Origin: Owenia fusiformis
Lineage: Eukaryota; Annelida; Polychaeta; Sabellida; Oweniidae
Assembly: GCA_903813345.2 (NCBI GenBank)
Contig: CAIIXF020000009.1
Location: forward strand, 6,940,030 to 7,004,029
Direction: 5' to 3'
Length of the DNA stretch: 64,000 nt
Part shown: positions 23,093-62,616 of the stretch, in pieces
Layout of the letters: every line of letters begins with the position of its first letter
How positions within the stretch are numbered: position 1 is the first letter of the stretch
The notes under the pieces: model-generated
Seen by the model: the letters and a program-made list of their open reading frames with translations, nothing else
Database searches by the model: none
What the model was told of the DNA's origin: nothing
Position numbers and translations under genes: made by a program

Positions 23093-24348
23093 CATCACTA
23101 TTTGATGAAAATGGAGAAATTAATATCACAACTTCAAAATCAACACTGAAACAAAAGTTACAGATTGAGGTGACCTCAATAGGAAACAATTGCAATGTAC
23201 GTGTCGTTGATGGGTGTGCCATCCTTTGGATCATAACATGGCCGATGGCTGGCAAAATTGAAAACTTCTGTATTGCTTTCACTAAGTACATCCTGAGACT
23301 CCTAACCGAATCAGATGTATACCTTATCTTTGACAGATATCAAGACAATAGCATAAAGAACAGCACCAGGTCATCTCGAGCTCAATCAGCCAGTAGAGTG
23401 CATAAGTTCAGCTCTGACACACCTCTCCCTGTACAGAATGTTGTTCTGAATGTGACTGAGAACAAGGTCCAGTTGATAAAGTATGTCATCGACCATCTTG
23501 CTCAAAAAGCTAGTGAAGGATCATTCTCCAACATCCTTGTTATCACAGGTCCTGATCCAACACCTGTACAAATTCTCAAAGGCAATATTGACCAACGTGA
23601 TGACTTAAGGACCACTCAAGAAGAAGCAGATGTTGTTATTGTACACCAGGTTCTGCATGCTGCCAGTAAAGGCATACAGAATATCAGTGTACTCAGTGAT
23701 GATTCTGATGTTTTCCTTCTACTTCTTCATCACTGTCTCAAGCACAAGTTAATGGAAAATAACATCATAATGGAGGGAACATCATCTGGCCGAGCAAACA
23801 TTAACATTAATGCAACCGTAAATGAAACTAAAACTACCAAACACAAACTAAAAATACCAAACTTGTTAGCTGCGCATGGCCTCTCTGGCAGTGGTACGAC
23901 ATCTTGCATGCATGGAATTGGCAAGCTAACAGTCCTGAAGGTGTTAAATAGATACTCACTCGCTAACTTGGGAGATGTCAATGCAGACATGACTGAAGTT
24001 GAGAAAACTTCAACAGAATTTGTTGACCCCCCACTTATCCCTCCAACAGATTATGGTTGGGAAATTAACAGCACGGACTCACTTGTCCCAACAACAATGC
24101 CCAAGGACATACCCTGTGCCTCTGAAGGAATTCTCCAGCTCACTAAGTGCACATGTGCATCAGAGGGCAATGTATGTGGAACTGGGCGATGTTCATGCTC
24201 CAAGGCATCTTTATCATGTACATTGTTCTGTGTTTCCAAGGGGAATGAATGCAATAACCAACATACAAAGGCAGTAACTGAACAGGAATTGGAAGAAACT
24301 GATGAGGATTTATTGAGGAAAATCCTTGATGAAATCTTAGTAAAATAA
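23065..24348 (+). pseudogene. Transposon-type gene, PIN-like acidic motif plus CXC-like cysteine domain (5'-truncated)
   Basis: Open for 427 codons but it begins with TTG, so a native start is missing; the first in-frame ATG is at 23077. Codons up to about 23092 are antisense of the left arm of a fold-back, so the true N-terminus is lost. Visible features: a TQEEAD motif near residues 184-189 and SDDSDVF near 211-217, the spaced acidic residues typical of PIN/FEN-like nuclease folds seen in repetitive invertebrate genes. A cysteine-rich block at about 362-396 (C-x-C, C-x4-C-x-C pattern) resembles tesmin/TSO1-type CXC domains often attached to transposon proteins. Relative to the copy on the opposite strand at 22010-22813, a block of about 36 residues before the CXC domain is absent. 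I infer a multi-copy mobile-element gene rather than a host gene; the exact superfamily is not recognised. Confidence 0.6.
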
Positions 24349-24862
24349 GATAAATTCATAAATTCAAGATATATATAGCACCAAGATATGACCCTTGTGG
24401 AACATCATTATTATTATGTAGGTTACTTTTTACTTATTTCAGATATTTTATATGTGAGAAAGAGATCATAATCAGATGTATTTAGTATTATTTATTGATA
24501 ATTTTGTAGAAAACACTAATATCAATTTGATATTATCCCAGAATGAGACATTTAATAAATTGTAAGGTTGGCGGCCATCTTGAATTTTTTTTATTTTTGT
24601 CAAGAAACATTTCTGGAACCTAACATATTGGTAAACATCAGATTAAAACTCTATTATAGAAAAAACAGCAAGATTTGTTTATGTGTATGCTAGTTTTCTG
24701 TTCTAATATGCTGGCTAAAATACATAAAACGTGTGAAAATTCAAAATGGCCGCCAAAAAAATTCCTCAAGGATGCCCGTTGGGCATCCGACAGTTTCTGA
24801 TTATGGATATCATGTTTAAACAGAAAATGCAAAAAAAGTTCATATAATAAGCATTTCCACCT

Positions 24863-27545
24863 TCACTTAAAATATGGCACTTCACACCCGGACTATATGG
24901 AGGTCGCTGGAGTACATATGTGAGTGGGACAGTATCCCCGGGGTCATAATATAACACGTTCACGTACAAATTGCCTTTTAAACATGCACCTTTCGCCTCG
25001 GTCACATTTGATCTACGGCAACCGTACGGCGGCCGTAGCTCCCCAAAAATCAAGAGAAATATGCAGCATAAAATATAGGATTAGCAGCAGTAGTTATATT
25101 ATTCTTGCGTCCCTTTAACAGGGTGGGGAATAACAAGTGGCTTTAAGTTAAGGAGTCTCAGTAAGATAGTGAACACTTAGTTAACAGAAGATGAAAATTC
25201 CCATGCATTCTATAGGTTATTTTATTTCTCTATTTTTCAATTTATAAGATAAATTCACGCAATGTGCGGCTCTGTTTACTGCATTGATCTCATTTCAGTT
25301 TCTCTCTGAATTAAACAATATTCTAAACACCTTTTGTTCATTGTCTGGATTCAAATACATTTCTAAAATGTATAATTAATTAATTATGAAGTAGTCCAAC
25401 CAGTAGACTTACTTTCTCATGTAATATACCAGTATTCTCATTTCTAATTCTTCAGTATGTGTAAATATAATTAGATGTTTCAGAATATTATTTATTTCAG
25501 AGAAAACTCAATACTTTTCAGTCATTAATTGAGTCTGTTACAAAATCGTACCAAACTTTCAAAACTCGGTGTCAAATCATTGAAAATTAGGTAAGACTTG
25601 AACAAGAGAATCTCAATTTCATTGGTGGAAACCATATGTCTATATGTATTATGCAAAAATTATCCTACTGGATAATGGATGAATACTGCTTTTGATTATG
25701 CATTACTTAACATTTAAGTCCACTTGGAGACTCTGACTTATAATTTTTGCATAATACTCGATCACACTTCGGCCGTGTCTTTCTTCCTGGTTACTTTAGC
25801 ATATTAACCCATTAAATATTAATATTAATGATGTTACATGATGTGGTATACTGATGGTCAAGTCACAGTACACAATGGGTTAATATTTCATTAAATTAAA
25901 GCATAATGTTTACCAATTGTGGTATGGCATACTAGAACGTATCTGTAGTCTTGCATTAAGCCTTAGTCTTGCATTACCCCAAATTAAAGATAAGAAAACA
26001 TTTCATATATGTAGCCAGCCATGAGGCAGGTGAGGCAAGGGGGCATCCGCCTCACCAAAATTTACCTCCTTTAGTCTTTTGCCTCACCTATTTATTATTT
26101 GCCTCGCCTATTTTATACCCTGGCTATGGCCTCTCATTCTGCACAAGCTGGAGTAGGAGGGGGGGGGACAAGGCTCAATGCATGACTACCATATCTTAAT
26201 CTCATGATTCTACACTGACTATTCACAGACAATATTCATATCTTCTCATGTAATATCAAATTGGATAAAGTTGACAGAAAGTTTAAAACATTTTCTCATT
26301 GTATAAAGTTCATCTAAAAGTTCAATTATTCCCTAATAACAGTGAATTGCACTATTGTATGTATTGTTTGTATGTAGATTTTAAGTACAATTTTAATCAA
26401 TTCACATTTTAACAAGGGGTGTTCCAGAAATTCTGATATTTTGTTGCATTGTAAAATATCCCTAGAACACCCCTCGTATGACTGAATCCTGGTAAAATGT
26501 AAAATTATATAAAAACACTTATCACTACATGAACATGTATAATATGAGATATCACTATGACAACACAATATCAAGGTTTCACAGCCTTTTTAATTAGGTT
26601 CACAGCCTTTGTATTTGAGTAATAATCTTGCATCTATGAGAAATACACACAGTTCTCATGAACTTTGAATCTTCAGTTTGAAATCATAAAATTATCCATC
26701 ACAATCTGGATCTTTCCATTACGGTGCTTTTCTCACTGAAACACCACGAAGAGATAAACAAAATACTTAATTTGATCGCATCAACTAAAACTATAAGCAA
26801 TAATGTAAATATATTCAAACACCTGAAGTCTAAAAATAAACAAGTTAAATAAACAAGTTGAATTAGCTAGTGCCCCTTATTATGTGCTGAATGTGTATCA
26901 GCCCATGTACAGTGTAAATTCATGAATTAAACTTGTTATTTTCAGACTCCAAACTGGGCCCACTTTATTTCAATAGACAGAAATGGTGATATCTAAATTA
27001 CTCAAGAATATAACATACTGTAAACATTTCATTTTCATGTTTTTTTCAATTCAGGCGCAAATTGATGAATTTTTGTTGAGTCATATTTCTGAACTACACA
27101 CACTTAAACATAAAAATGTATACAGTTTGATAATCCTACTGGGCCCAGGGCGCTGAGTACATTTATATATTGATTATATATACCACACCATAATGAAAAT
27201 AAGTGATTTAATTCCTTAGAGCATCACACACCTTTTAACTTCACACAAATGGTTGAAAACTGGCCAAATGGGCATACTATTGAAACACAACTATTTTCAT
27301 ACACATACACTATCAGGAATGTCCATTTTTTGTAGATCGCTTCCAAAATGTATAAATCCAGTTTTTGTTGTCTACCACAGATTCATAGATAGAAAAATGT
27401 CAATAGATGTCGGTAATGTGAAGCCAAAGTGTGTATGTCCCTAAAAACTAAATATAACAGCCATGTGATGAGTCCTCTTCTACTGTTGTTTAATGTAATG
27501 TCAGTAGAACATTTCTTCTGTGTTATTCTCTAGGGTCAGACCTGG
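24863..27545. other. Intergenic/3' flank of PAPS synthase
   Basis: Contains one arm of the TCACATTT family at about 25005-25050 (CGGTCACATTTGATCTACGG), a TGAGGC-rich repeat at 26018-26110 related to one at 37310-37540, and a hairpin at 26413-26478 (GGGGTGTTC ... GAACACCCC). The stretch next to 27546 is the expected 3' UTR; a TTTATT (AATAAA on the minus strand) at about 26964 is a candidate signal. No coding exon recognised. Confidence 0.5.
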
Positions 27546-53916
<26,371 letters not shown>

Positions 53917-55639
53917 TTTCGATATTTTCTAAATTTATTTTACAACTTCTTTCTAGTAGGTGGATAAGTAGATAAGTGAGTGAGCTGGCAATCTCCCCCA
54001 GGCAAGTGATAATAAATTCTAGTTCACTTCTGACTTTTAAATTTCCACGTTGCAGATATTTTACAAGACCATTGACCAATCAGCAGGGGAAGAGATAAGT
54101 GATGCAAGTTAATTATTGATTAATGCAAGTTAATTATTGATTGATTTAAACAACTTAACAAGTTAATTGTTTTTTCAGAATGCCAAATATTAAGCTTGAG
54201 GATTAATGTAAACTTAAAAAAATAACAGCTTTGGATTTCTAAATTAAATTTTATTTAGCATTGACAGAACACAAGCTATTGAATGATTTATAAATATGCA
54301 TCATATGTAATTACTCTATCTAGTAGTTAAAAGGGCTTGGCAAAGAACCTGTTCCTAAAATTGAATTAAATATGATTTTGTATGTTTGCATGTAAAAAGG
54401 TTATTTTGAGACTTTTGAAATGAACCTTACTTGCTAAGAAAAGGAAATCTGGTTCATGACAGATTTTCTTGAATGGTTAGTGCTAATTTAAATAAGACAA
54501 AAAATGACAGAAAAATTAAGATAAATTGACCTGCTTCGATTAGGAATAAATTACTTAAAGAGACAGACAGCACAAATTGACTTAAAGAAAGCAATACATT
54601 AGCATTCATTCTAAAGTTGGGTTTCAGTCTAACGAAAAAAGTAATTGAAAATACTAAAATACCACTGAGGATTCTAGAGATTAACCTGGGCTTTGCAACC
54701 TTAAGTCGAGAACAACTAAAACTCAACTGAACCTTATTGCAAGATCAATCAATTATTAACCTGTCGAAATCAATTTGAATTCAATCGATTCATTATCTAC
54801 CATTGATATTTTCACCAACTTAATTTTGATAGTTATTTCAGCCATCCTAACCAACATTGAGGAAATTGTTTACATTTAAACTGTAGTAGCACGAAGTACT
54901 GTTCTAAATTATATATACATATAATACAGGACCATATCAGTAGATATTAGGATTATCACAGTACACTAAATTAAAAACCCCATTTGGCTCCCAAAAATGT
55001 GCTATACGTATGCTATAATGCTTCTCGATGAAAATGAAAAACTGTAGCCATGATTTCACTTATTGTAAATTAATGATTCCATTACAAAAAATCTCTCTTA
55101 ATCTAAGGCCTGAAAAAAGTCGAATATGCAGTAAAAACAACACGAAACATACCAAGACATACTTACATTTATCTGATTCTGAAATAAAGACATATTGTGT
55201 GTGTGAAAAGCCACTTGCGACTTCTGGTGATATAAGCCGAGGCTCTATGTTCTCATCAGCATGTAGAATGACTGAACACTTATTGAATTTTCCTTGCTGT
55301 TTATATATTAAACTAACACGACCAATACAGCAGCAACTTATTTGCCACGTTGACTATTTTCTATGTAGCTTGCTTGCTTGATACAGATAAATCGTTGTAC
55401 CCAGCGTGGCATAAAATAACTATTAATTTGAACTCTCCAAAAAGGTGAAAAAGTTGCACCTCATCGCACAGTCACTTAAAATTAGAGGGTTGTGGTATTT
55501 TTCAGAATTTTAATGATGTAATCTAATAATGATGGCAACTGATATACCAGGCAATCATCATCTCATCAAATTGTTTTCATTTCTTGCGTTTCTATAGCAA
55601 TTATCTCAAGATGCAGAACAATTTGCCATTTGATGCATA
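53917..55639 (-). other. 5' flank of PAPS synthase
   Basis: Should contain the 5' UTR and promoter of the gene. I see no clear TATA box or CpG-rich core, and no coding sequence. Confidence 0.4.
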
Positions 55640-56205
55640 GCAAATAATGGTATGTCCAATAAATATAATGAGCTAACATAATGTTAACACATTTGCCTCT
55701 GTAATGAGCTAACATAACGTTAACACATTGGCCTATATAATGAGCTAACATAATGTTAACACATTGGCCTATATAATGAGCTAACATAATGTTAACACAT
55801 TGGCTTATGTAATGAGCTAACATAATGTTAACACATTTGCCTCTGTAATGAGCTAACATAACGTTAACACATTGGCCTATATAATGAGCTAACATAATGT
55901 TAACACATTGGCCTATATAATGAGCCAACATAATGTTAACACATTGGCTTATGTAATGAGCTAACATAATGTTAACACATTTGCCTCTGTAATGAGCTAA
56001 CATAACGTTAACACATTGCCCTATGTAATGAGCTAACATAATGTTAACACATTGGCCTATATAATGAGCTAACATAATGTTAACACATTGGCTTATGTAA
56101 TGAGCTAACATGTTAACACATTGGCCTGTATAATGAGCTAACATAATGTTAACACATTGCCCTATGTAATGGGCTAACATAATGTTAACATATTGCCCTA
56201 CATAC
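55640..56205. repeat. 36-bp minisatellite, about 15 copies
   Basis: Unit AATGAGCTAACATAATGTTA / ACACATTGGCCTATAT. Because 36 is a multiple of three the minus strand stays open with a 12-residue period (CVNIMLAHYIGQ), which I regard as non-coding. Variants (CCTCTGT, CTTATGT, CCTATAT) recur in a higher-order order. Confidence 0.92.
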
Positions 56206-56234
56206 TGCTGGAAGTGTCTATTTAACAAACATTT

Positions 56235-56381
56235 CAGACCCATAGCTAACTTTTGCCAAGGAGGGGTTCACTTTTCAAAAAAATTAAAGGGGGTTCATAT
56301 TTGACAACTTTAGCCCAAAATCACTGGAAAAGTGCTAAGAATGGTAAACTCCCTCCCCCCTCCCCCCTTGATATGGGCCTG
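56235..56381. mobile_element. Diverged hAT-like MITE of the CAGGCCCGTAG family
   Basis: CAGACCCATAGC to GATATGGGCCTG with CATTT at 56230-56234 and 56382-56386. More diverged than the other three copies. Confidence 0.75.
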
Positions 56382-57558
56382 CATTTACGTGCACTTATGC
56401 ATCTAAAATTGCTGGGTTTATGCCTATACATGTATTATCATAAAAGCTCACTGAAGGCCTATACTCTCTAGTAATATGATTCTAGTAAAATCTATAGCTT
56501 GTTGGTATTGATCCTAAGCATTTGGATTTCAATTATGAACAATCAATGATACTACCACAACCTTATTATATTTTAATTTAGAATATAACATATATGTCAA
56601 CATGTAACATATATATTTTAAGATATATATGCATGATTGAATAGTATTTATTTATCAAATAGGTGAATAAATATCTTGCCAAGTGTAAATCTTTTGTATC
56701 CTGTATATTCTGTTTCTTTAAAACTATTTCATGTACATGTACTAGGATTGATCCAAAAGTTCCGAACCATTGGCTCTAAAAATCTTGTTAAGAATGTGAA
56801 GTGACTTTTTTATGAACTTACATATTCTAAAATACGAGTAAAATTCACTTCACATTCTATTCACACACAAACTATCCAAGTACAACTAACATGTAACTAT
56901 TTTAGAAAACATAAAAATAAATATTGTAAAAAACATGAATTATTTCCTCATGATACACTGAGATGGTTACATTGAGAAGCAATTGTAGGGCCATTGATCA
57001 TATCGAGGTCTCAAGAGGATAAGTAAGGACTATTTGGTACATGTTCATGTTTAGTAATGAGATATCACAATTTACAGAAAATCTAGGCCCCTATAAAGCA
57101 AAAACCAAATAAATTTGTAAAATATCACTTTTGTGATATTGTATATCACCTTTGTGATATTGTGTATCAACTTTGTGATATAACTGTATTAACTATAAAA
57201 AAATATGTATCACATGTTTAATAATATATTTCACATCATCGTAAAAGCATATAGCATTGTGAAGACATATTTTCTGCAAAAACCTATCTAGATTAAATGT
57301 TTAAGCATGCCATCTATACAAATGTGCAAGAGTTAATTCTAAAAGCCAATGTGATTGTGTGAAGGAAGTGTTATCCCAGCATGCAGCATATATGCGACTC
57401 AAGTTAATATCAAATGAAACATTAAGGAAGTATTATCCCAGCATGCAATTGAAGCAAGTAACAGTCTTACAACGTGCCTCCCATCATGCAACCAAACAGG
57501 GTATTTTAATTGTTTTATTTATATACTGTTCATGGTCCGTGGTTAACAATCAATTTAA

Positions 57559-57731
57559 GCCTCAGTCACATCTGCTCTATGGTGGATGTACAACGGCTGT
57601 AGCTTCATAATAGATTGAAATAGAAAATCTTCGAAAAACTACATATCCCTATTTTCTATGCTGCATATTTCTCTCGATTTTGGGAAGCTACGACTGCCGT
57701 ACAGCTGCCGAATATCAAATATGACCGGGGC
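57559..57731. mobile_element. Fold-back MITE of the TCACATTT end family
   Basis: GCCTCAGTCACATCTGCTCT at the left; inverted right end GCCCCGGTCATATTTG. The inner arms pair through GTACAACGGCTGTAGCT and AGCTACGACTGCCGTAC. Confidence 0.75.
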
Positions 57732-58193
57732 AATATAAACCTTACTCAAAACCATGACCTACTTCATCATTTGAACTTTTATTATTTACAAGACCAATTT
57801 ACAGAGACCATTTAATATATGTATATGATTGGGACCTTTCTCATACACATGGCTTCTCATTCTAAAAAGGAGCCTTATTACACAGGTCGTTCAATAAGTT
57901 CTAAGAATGACATAAAAAAAACTAAGTTAACAATGCCCAATCTTGTTGACACTTTACACATTTATTGAATTTACGGGGTTATTTACAAAACCATTATAAT
58001 TTACAAGGCCTTCATTCACAAATCCTGTATCATTAAAAAAGTGTTGCTTAACCTCCCTAATAATAACAACACCCATACATTAACATACAATCTAGCACAC
58101 AATTAAGGAAATGTGGCCAAAAAGGTGGTAAACACATATAAAATATGAAGCCAGTTTTAAGGCAACTGGCTGAAAATTAGACTGAAGGTTATT

Positions 58194-59451
58194 CACGATG
58201 CCCATGTCAAGCAACGTGCCTACTAGGCACGCAGTTTGAAACTCTGACAAACTGCGAGCATATTTCAAAATGTGAGACGGGGAGGACACGACTCCCAAAA
58301 AGAGCCAAAATACGAAAAATACAAGGTTAGTCTCGTTCTTAAGATAGTACCATTCTGTGAAGATGAACTTAATTTACTCATAGTACTCAATGTTTTTCCC
58401 GATGTAAACCTAGTTATCTCAATATAAGGGTCTTAAGTAACTTCTGTGTTCAAAATTTACAGTGTAAAGTTATATCTATGTCTTTTTATCGTCATTTGCC
58501 GTTTATTCAGGCATTGTGTCTGTGTATGGTAGAATATATAGGATCTCTCCATCTGATTAAATCAGCAAAGTTTGTGTTCAAAACGATAATACGCCATAAA
58601 CGTGATTTAAACATTTTTCTTGTCAAACTGCGCGCCTATATTCACATGTATTTATCAAACTGCGTGCCTAATATTTCCAAACTGCTTGCCTATCCAAGCT
58701 TGTTTTGTATTATTAGAAAACATAAGCGCCATACAAGGCACATATGTGTCTAATAGTAGAACCCCATAATTGAAACACTATGAGAGTCCATCCACCAAGA
58801 TGTTGATCTGAAAATAAAAGTTTTTTTCGTTCCCAACTTAATTGTCACTTCTATTATACATTTTGACTTTCAATATGGAAATCTCATAAAATCTGATGAT
58901 AAAGCAAAATTTCCAAAGCTACATGAAAAACACCTACACGTGCCTCTGTAGAAATTCCAATGATAATATGTAGTTTTAATAGTGTATGCGCACAATTTGT
59001 AATTTCTGGCTAAAATAGGCGCGCAGTTTGTGATTTATTTCTTTTTAATCTCCTGATTATCTGTTTTATCTCGAAATATTTTGAATTATACATGATAAAT
59101 GTGTAAGGAATTAAATATAAAACGAGTCTAAAGTATTTGTCATTTATATTTAAAGTGCTAGATCGATTTACGTATAAATTCCCGTTAAATCAGTGACGAA
59201 AATGCCATTAATCTGCTTATGTTTTAAAACTTAGATTCATTTGCACATAGTTTTTGCTAGTATTTGCAAGATTTGTATATTCGCCACAGAATGAACGCAT
59301 TGAACAAGAAAACAATGCAGGATAAATGTCTTTAAATTACGTTTCAAAATACAGACTCCAACTTAAATGATGCAATGTTCTTAGGCACGCAGTTTGTGAT
59401 CGAAACAAACTGCGCGCCTAAGTAGGCGCGCAGCTTGACATGGGCACCGTG
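58194..59451. mobile_element. 1.26-kb non-autonomous element, CACGRTG ends, 5-bp target duplication (Transib-like)
   Basis: Ends CACGATGCCCATGTCAAGC and, inverted, CACGGTGCCCATGTCAAGC. Flanked by TTATT at 58189-58193 and 59452-59456. The motif AAACTGCGCGCCTA or its complement occurs about nine times: in both ends and at about 58626, 58658, 58679 and 59018 inside. No transposase frame is present. CAC-beginning ends with 5-bp duplications are features of the Transib superfamily; the assignment is inferred. Confidence 0.75.
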
Positions 59452-61283
59452 TTATTACAGTAAATAACAAGTTGTATATTTTAGCGCTTGTTAGAAAAGA
59501 ATAAGTCCTGCTTGAAGTCCCACGCCCCTGCCCCCCCCCCTCCCCCCATATTTCCCTGGCCCTACAGCCCATATCCTCCAAGTAAAGTTGGGGATGGAGG
59601 GGGGAGCAAGAGACTCCATGCAAGACTGGAAAGAAATCAAACAGATGTGCTGGGAACTATCAGATGTTAAACCAACCGTTAATGGAATTCACTCAGTATT
59701 TTTTAAGTTATTATGAAAGTATTTGTCTTGAGTTCTAAAGTTAGTACGAATTGAATTTACATGGGATAGTTAGAGGTTTAGTATATTAAAAAATTGAACT
59801 TTTTCCAAAATACATTTTTATGCAAACTACTGAAAATGGCAATGCAATTCAATTTGTGTGCATCTCCACCAATTAAATATTTCAAGACTGCACAAAACTT
59901 CTCAAATTTTCTTTTCTCAACATGAAAAGCATATAAAGCATATACTTGAAACTTCAATTGAATTGATTTCTCAGCTTGTTAGGCCTTGGGGGACCAGGCA
60001 CTCCCTATCCCTCCTTGGTCGCAAATGCATGTAGCGTATACTGTATTATTACAATAATACTTTCACTTATCTTTACTGCAGTTGGTTTAACACATGATAA
60101 TTACATGAATAGAGAGAATACCAGAATGACAATTAACAAAACAACATTTAAATATCTTCCCTAATCTACTCACCCAAGGAGTGGACATTTCCTATAACAG
60201 AACAATCAACAAAATATATTAACCTCTAATCTAAAAATGCTGTATTACAGTATAACTCAAAAGGCACGCAAATCTGAAGGGCTGAAATAAAATAAATAGT
60301 ATATATAAAATTTTTAAAAAAAACTCAATACGAACAGTACCAACTTAGTACCAACAATTAGATTTTACAAATTAGCCATTTAAGAGAGACTATTTTTGAA
60401 AATCTAGATTATTTTGAGGGAGCGAGCCTTACAAAAAACATCAAATACGAGTAGTGAAAATTTCAATTTGTTAAAGCCAAATAGAGGTTCAAATTCAAGT
60501 GAAGGATTTTACAATTGTGTTTCTAATGTCTTTTGTCACCATCCATGAAAATAATTATTGGGGCATTGGAAGTATTGAAAAGTATTAAAATCGGTATTGC
60601 AAAAAAATGTAAACAAATTGAGCTCAAGTAAAAAACAAACAAGGCAACAATTGATCTAAGGTGAGTTAAGAAATAAACATATAATTTATTTATTTCAGTT
60701 AACGCCCTTTGCAATAAAACATCAGTTGCATCCAATAAACATTCAATTTTAGACAGACTTCTATCAAACCCTCTATGACACATACAGTATAAGAAAATAT
60801 AATAAATCAGAATGGTTGCCATAAAAACAAGCTGATTTTGAAAAAACAGGGAGTGCTTTTTAAAATGGTGTATTGTGAGTAATGTACCATTTTTGGCATT
60901 AATCTGCCGTTTTTAACATATGGGATATTCGTGGGCCTAAAAGCCTATATAACTTATGATAATTCATTTAAACCTCTGATAAACCATACAGTTTCTACAT
61001 AACCTATTTGAAAAGTTCGATAGTTCAACTGGGATAATCTTCCCTCTGTCTTTTTGTTTTCTTCAAATAACAAAAGAATGGGACTTCATCTTGTAAAAAG
61101 GTCAAAGTAAACAGTAATTCAAATCTACTTTAATAGCATGAATACAATTTCACCCACACCATACATTATTTACTGTGTAGTTTAAAAGGGATTAAGCTCC
61201 ATGTATAAGATTAAGTAAAGCTCCTGCCTGGATGTGTGTAAGCCAATATATTCATGCTGTTACTTGCTACCTAGCATGCTAAA

Positions 61284-62068
61284 CACTGGTGATCCACTCG
61301 ATTACGCTGGTTACCAAAACGAACCGTTTTGGTAACAAAATGTCGGAACATCGAAGGCACGATTTTTCTTTTTACGAAGGCCCCCTACGAAATCATCAAA
61401 GCAACGATCACGACGTCATATGTTGTGTTTGTGATGAAGATATGACGTAATATAACATAAACTATGACATCAGTTACTTATTGCCCTATCAACTAAACAG
61501 ACAAGAAAGCTAAACGTCACACATCATATATTTTAGTTTGTGACGTCATTAACATGTTACCTAGCCAACAGAAAACAAGCAGTAAAATGTAGTTTGTTCA
61601 TTGCCTTTCTCTGTGGTATTTCCATAAAAAGTGGATCAGTTTTGTCAAAATAGCATTATGGCCTTCGTATTTTTCTAGTGTCATTTTCACTTGATTTTCT
61701 TGTTTCCTTATTTCGCGCGTTGTAGGCAGAATCCCCACGACGTTTTTTTCTCACAACGTGCATCAGTATCATATGTTTTAGAAAATGTACATGTTTGCGA
61801 TAAAATAGCTCAGAGGACAACAGAATCGTCGATTTACTTCCTCACTTAAGTTACATAAACGGTTTTTTCGAAAAACAGTTAAGATCTGCACTTTTAACCC
61901 AAACCGTTTATGTAACTTAAGTGTCTTCTGAACTATTTGTTCGCAAATATGTACACTTTCTTAAACATATGATACCGATACACGTTTGTGTTACCTTCCG
62001 GATGTTCCGACATTTTGTTACCAAATGGTTTGTTTTGGTAACCAGCGTAATCGAGTGGATCACCAGTG
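61284..62068. mobile_element. 785-bp non-autonomous element, CACTGGTG ends, 5-bp target duplication
   Basis: Terminal repeats of about 70 bp, starting CACTGGTGATCCACTCGATT at both ends and nearly identical for the first 37 bp. Flanked by CTAAA at 61279-61283 and 62069-62073. No coding capacity. It contains a second palindrome at 61843-61923 (CTTAAGTTACATAAACGGTT mirrored). Confidence 0.85.
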
Positions 62069-62344
62069 CTAAAGTAACCAGCTTGGTGAATGTTTATGCT
62101 TGGACATACATATGAATCCAAGAAAGATGCACCTTGTATTTCCCAAGCTGTTATGATTAGCAAATGCAATCTTGTTAGCTGCACAGTTAATAACTGGTTT
62201 GTAACACATTCTGATACTCATTACATTTTTCTGTTTCACCTGAAACATCTCAGGGCTGAGAAGAAATAAAATGTCATGGTCTATCATGATGATTGTGACA
62301 TAGCATAGCAAAATGTTTTGAAGCAAAAACCAATTGGTTCGTTT

Positions 62345-62600
62345 TGTAGTTTGGCTATCATATATATGTGGCCTCTTATGTATGTTTTAATGCTTCTGTG
62401 CCATGTTATCATGGCTGAAACTCCCTAAATTACAAAAGGCCACGGTTTTGCTGCACATGATACAAAACCATTTGAAATATAGAAAAGTTAGGTCTTGTAT
62501 ATATTATGTTTCTATTTTTTCAAATACTGTTGCAATGTGGTCATTTGATTACTTATTTTTTGGATTCAAAGTACTCAATGGAGTCTTACTGTATAAAAAC
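62345..62600. repeat. Diverged copy of the fold-back element at 28032
   Basis: Shares ATGGCTGAAACTC, TTACAAAAGGCCAC and the GTTTCTATTTTTT region with 28060-28260 (inverted). Confidence 0.7.
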
Positions 62601-62616
62601 AATGAGTTACAACTTA

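Larger units (their letters stand above)
21485..24862. mobile_element. 3.4-kb fold-back element: two head-to-head copies of a CXC-gene transposon
   Basis: The left arm (21485 to about 23092) and the right arm (about 23770 to 24862) are inverted copies. Both outer ends share AGGTGGAAATGCTTATTATA, and the arms share the CXC-coding part and the noncoding 3' flank with GGCGGCCATTTTGAATTTTC. About 680 bp of single-copy sequence forms the loop and carries the unique part of the plus-strand frame. Arm lengths differ because the left arm has three copies of a 165-bp block that the right arm lacks. I see no clear target-site duplication at the outer ends. Confidence 0.75.

Noticed and set aside
55566-56243. 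225-codon minus-strand open frame
   Set aside because: It is the translation of a 36-bp minisatellite; periodic openness follows from the unit length and there is no domain.
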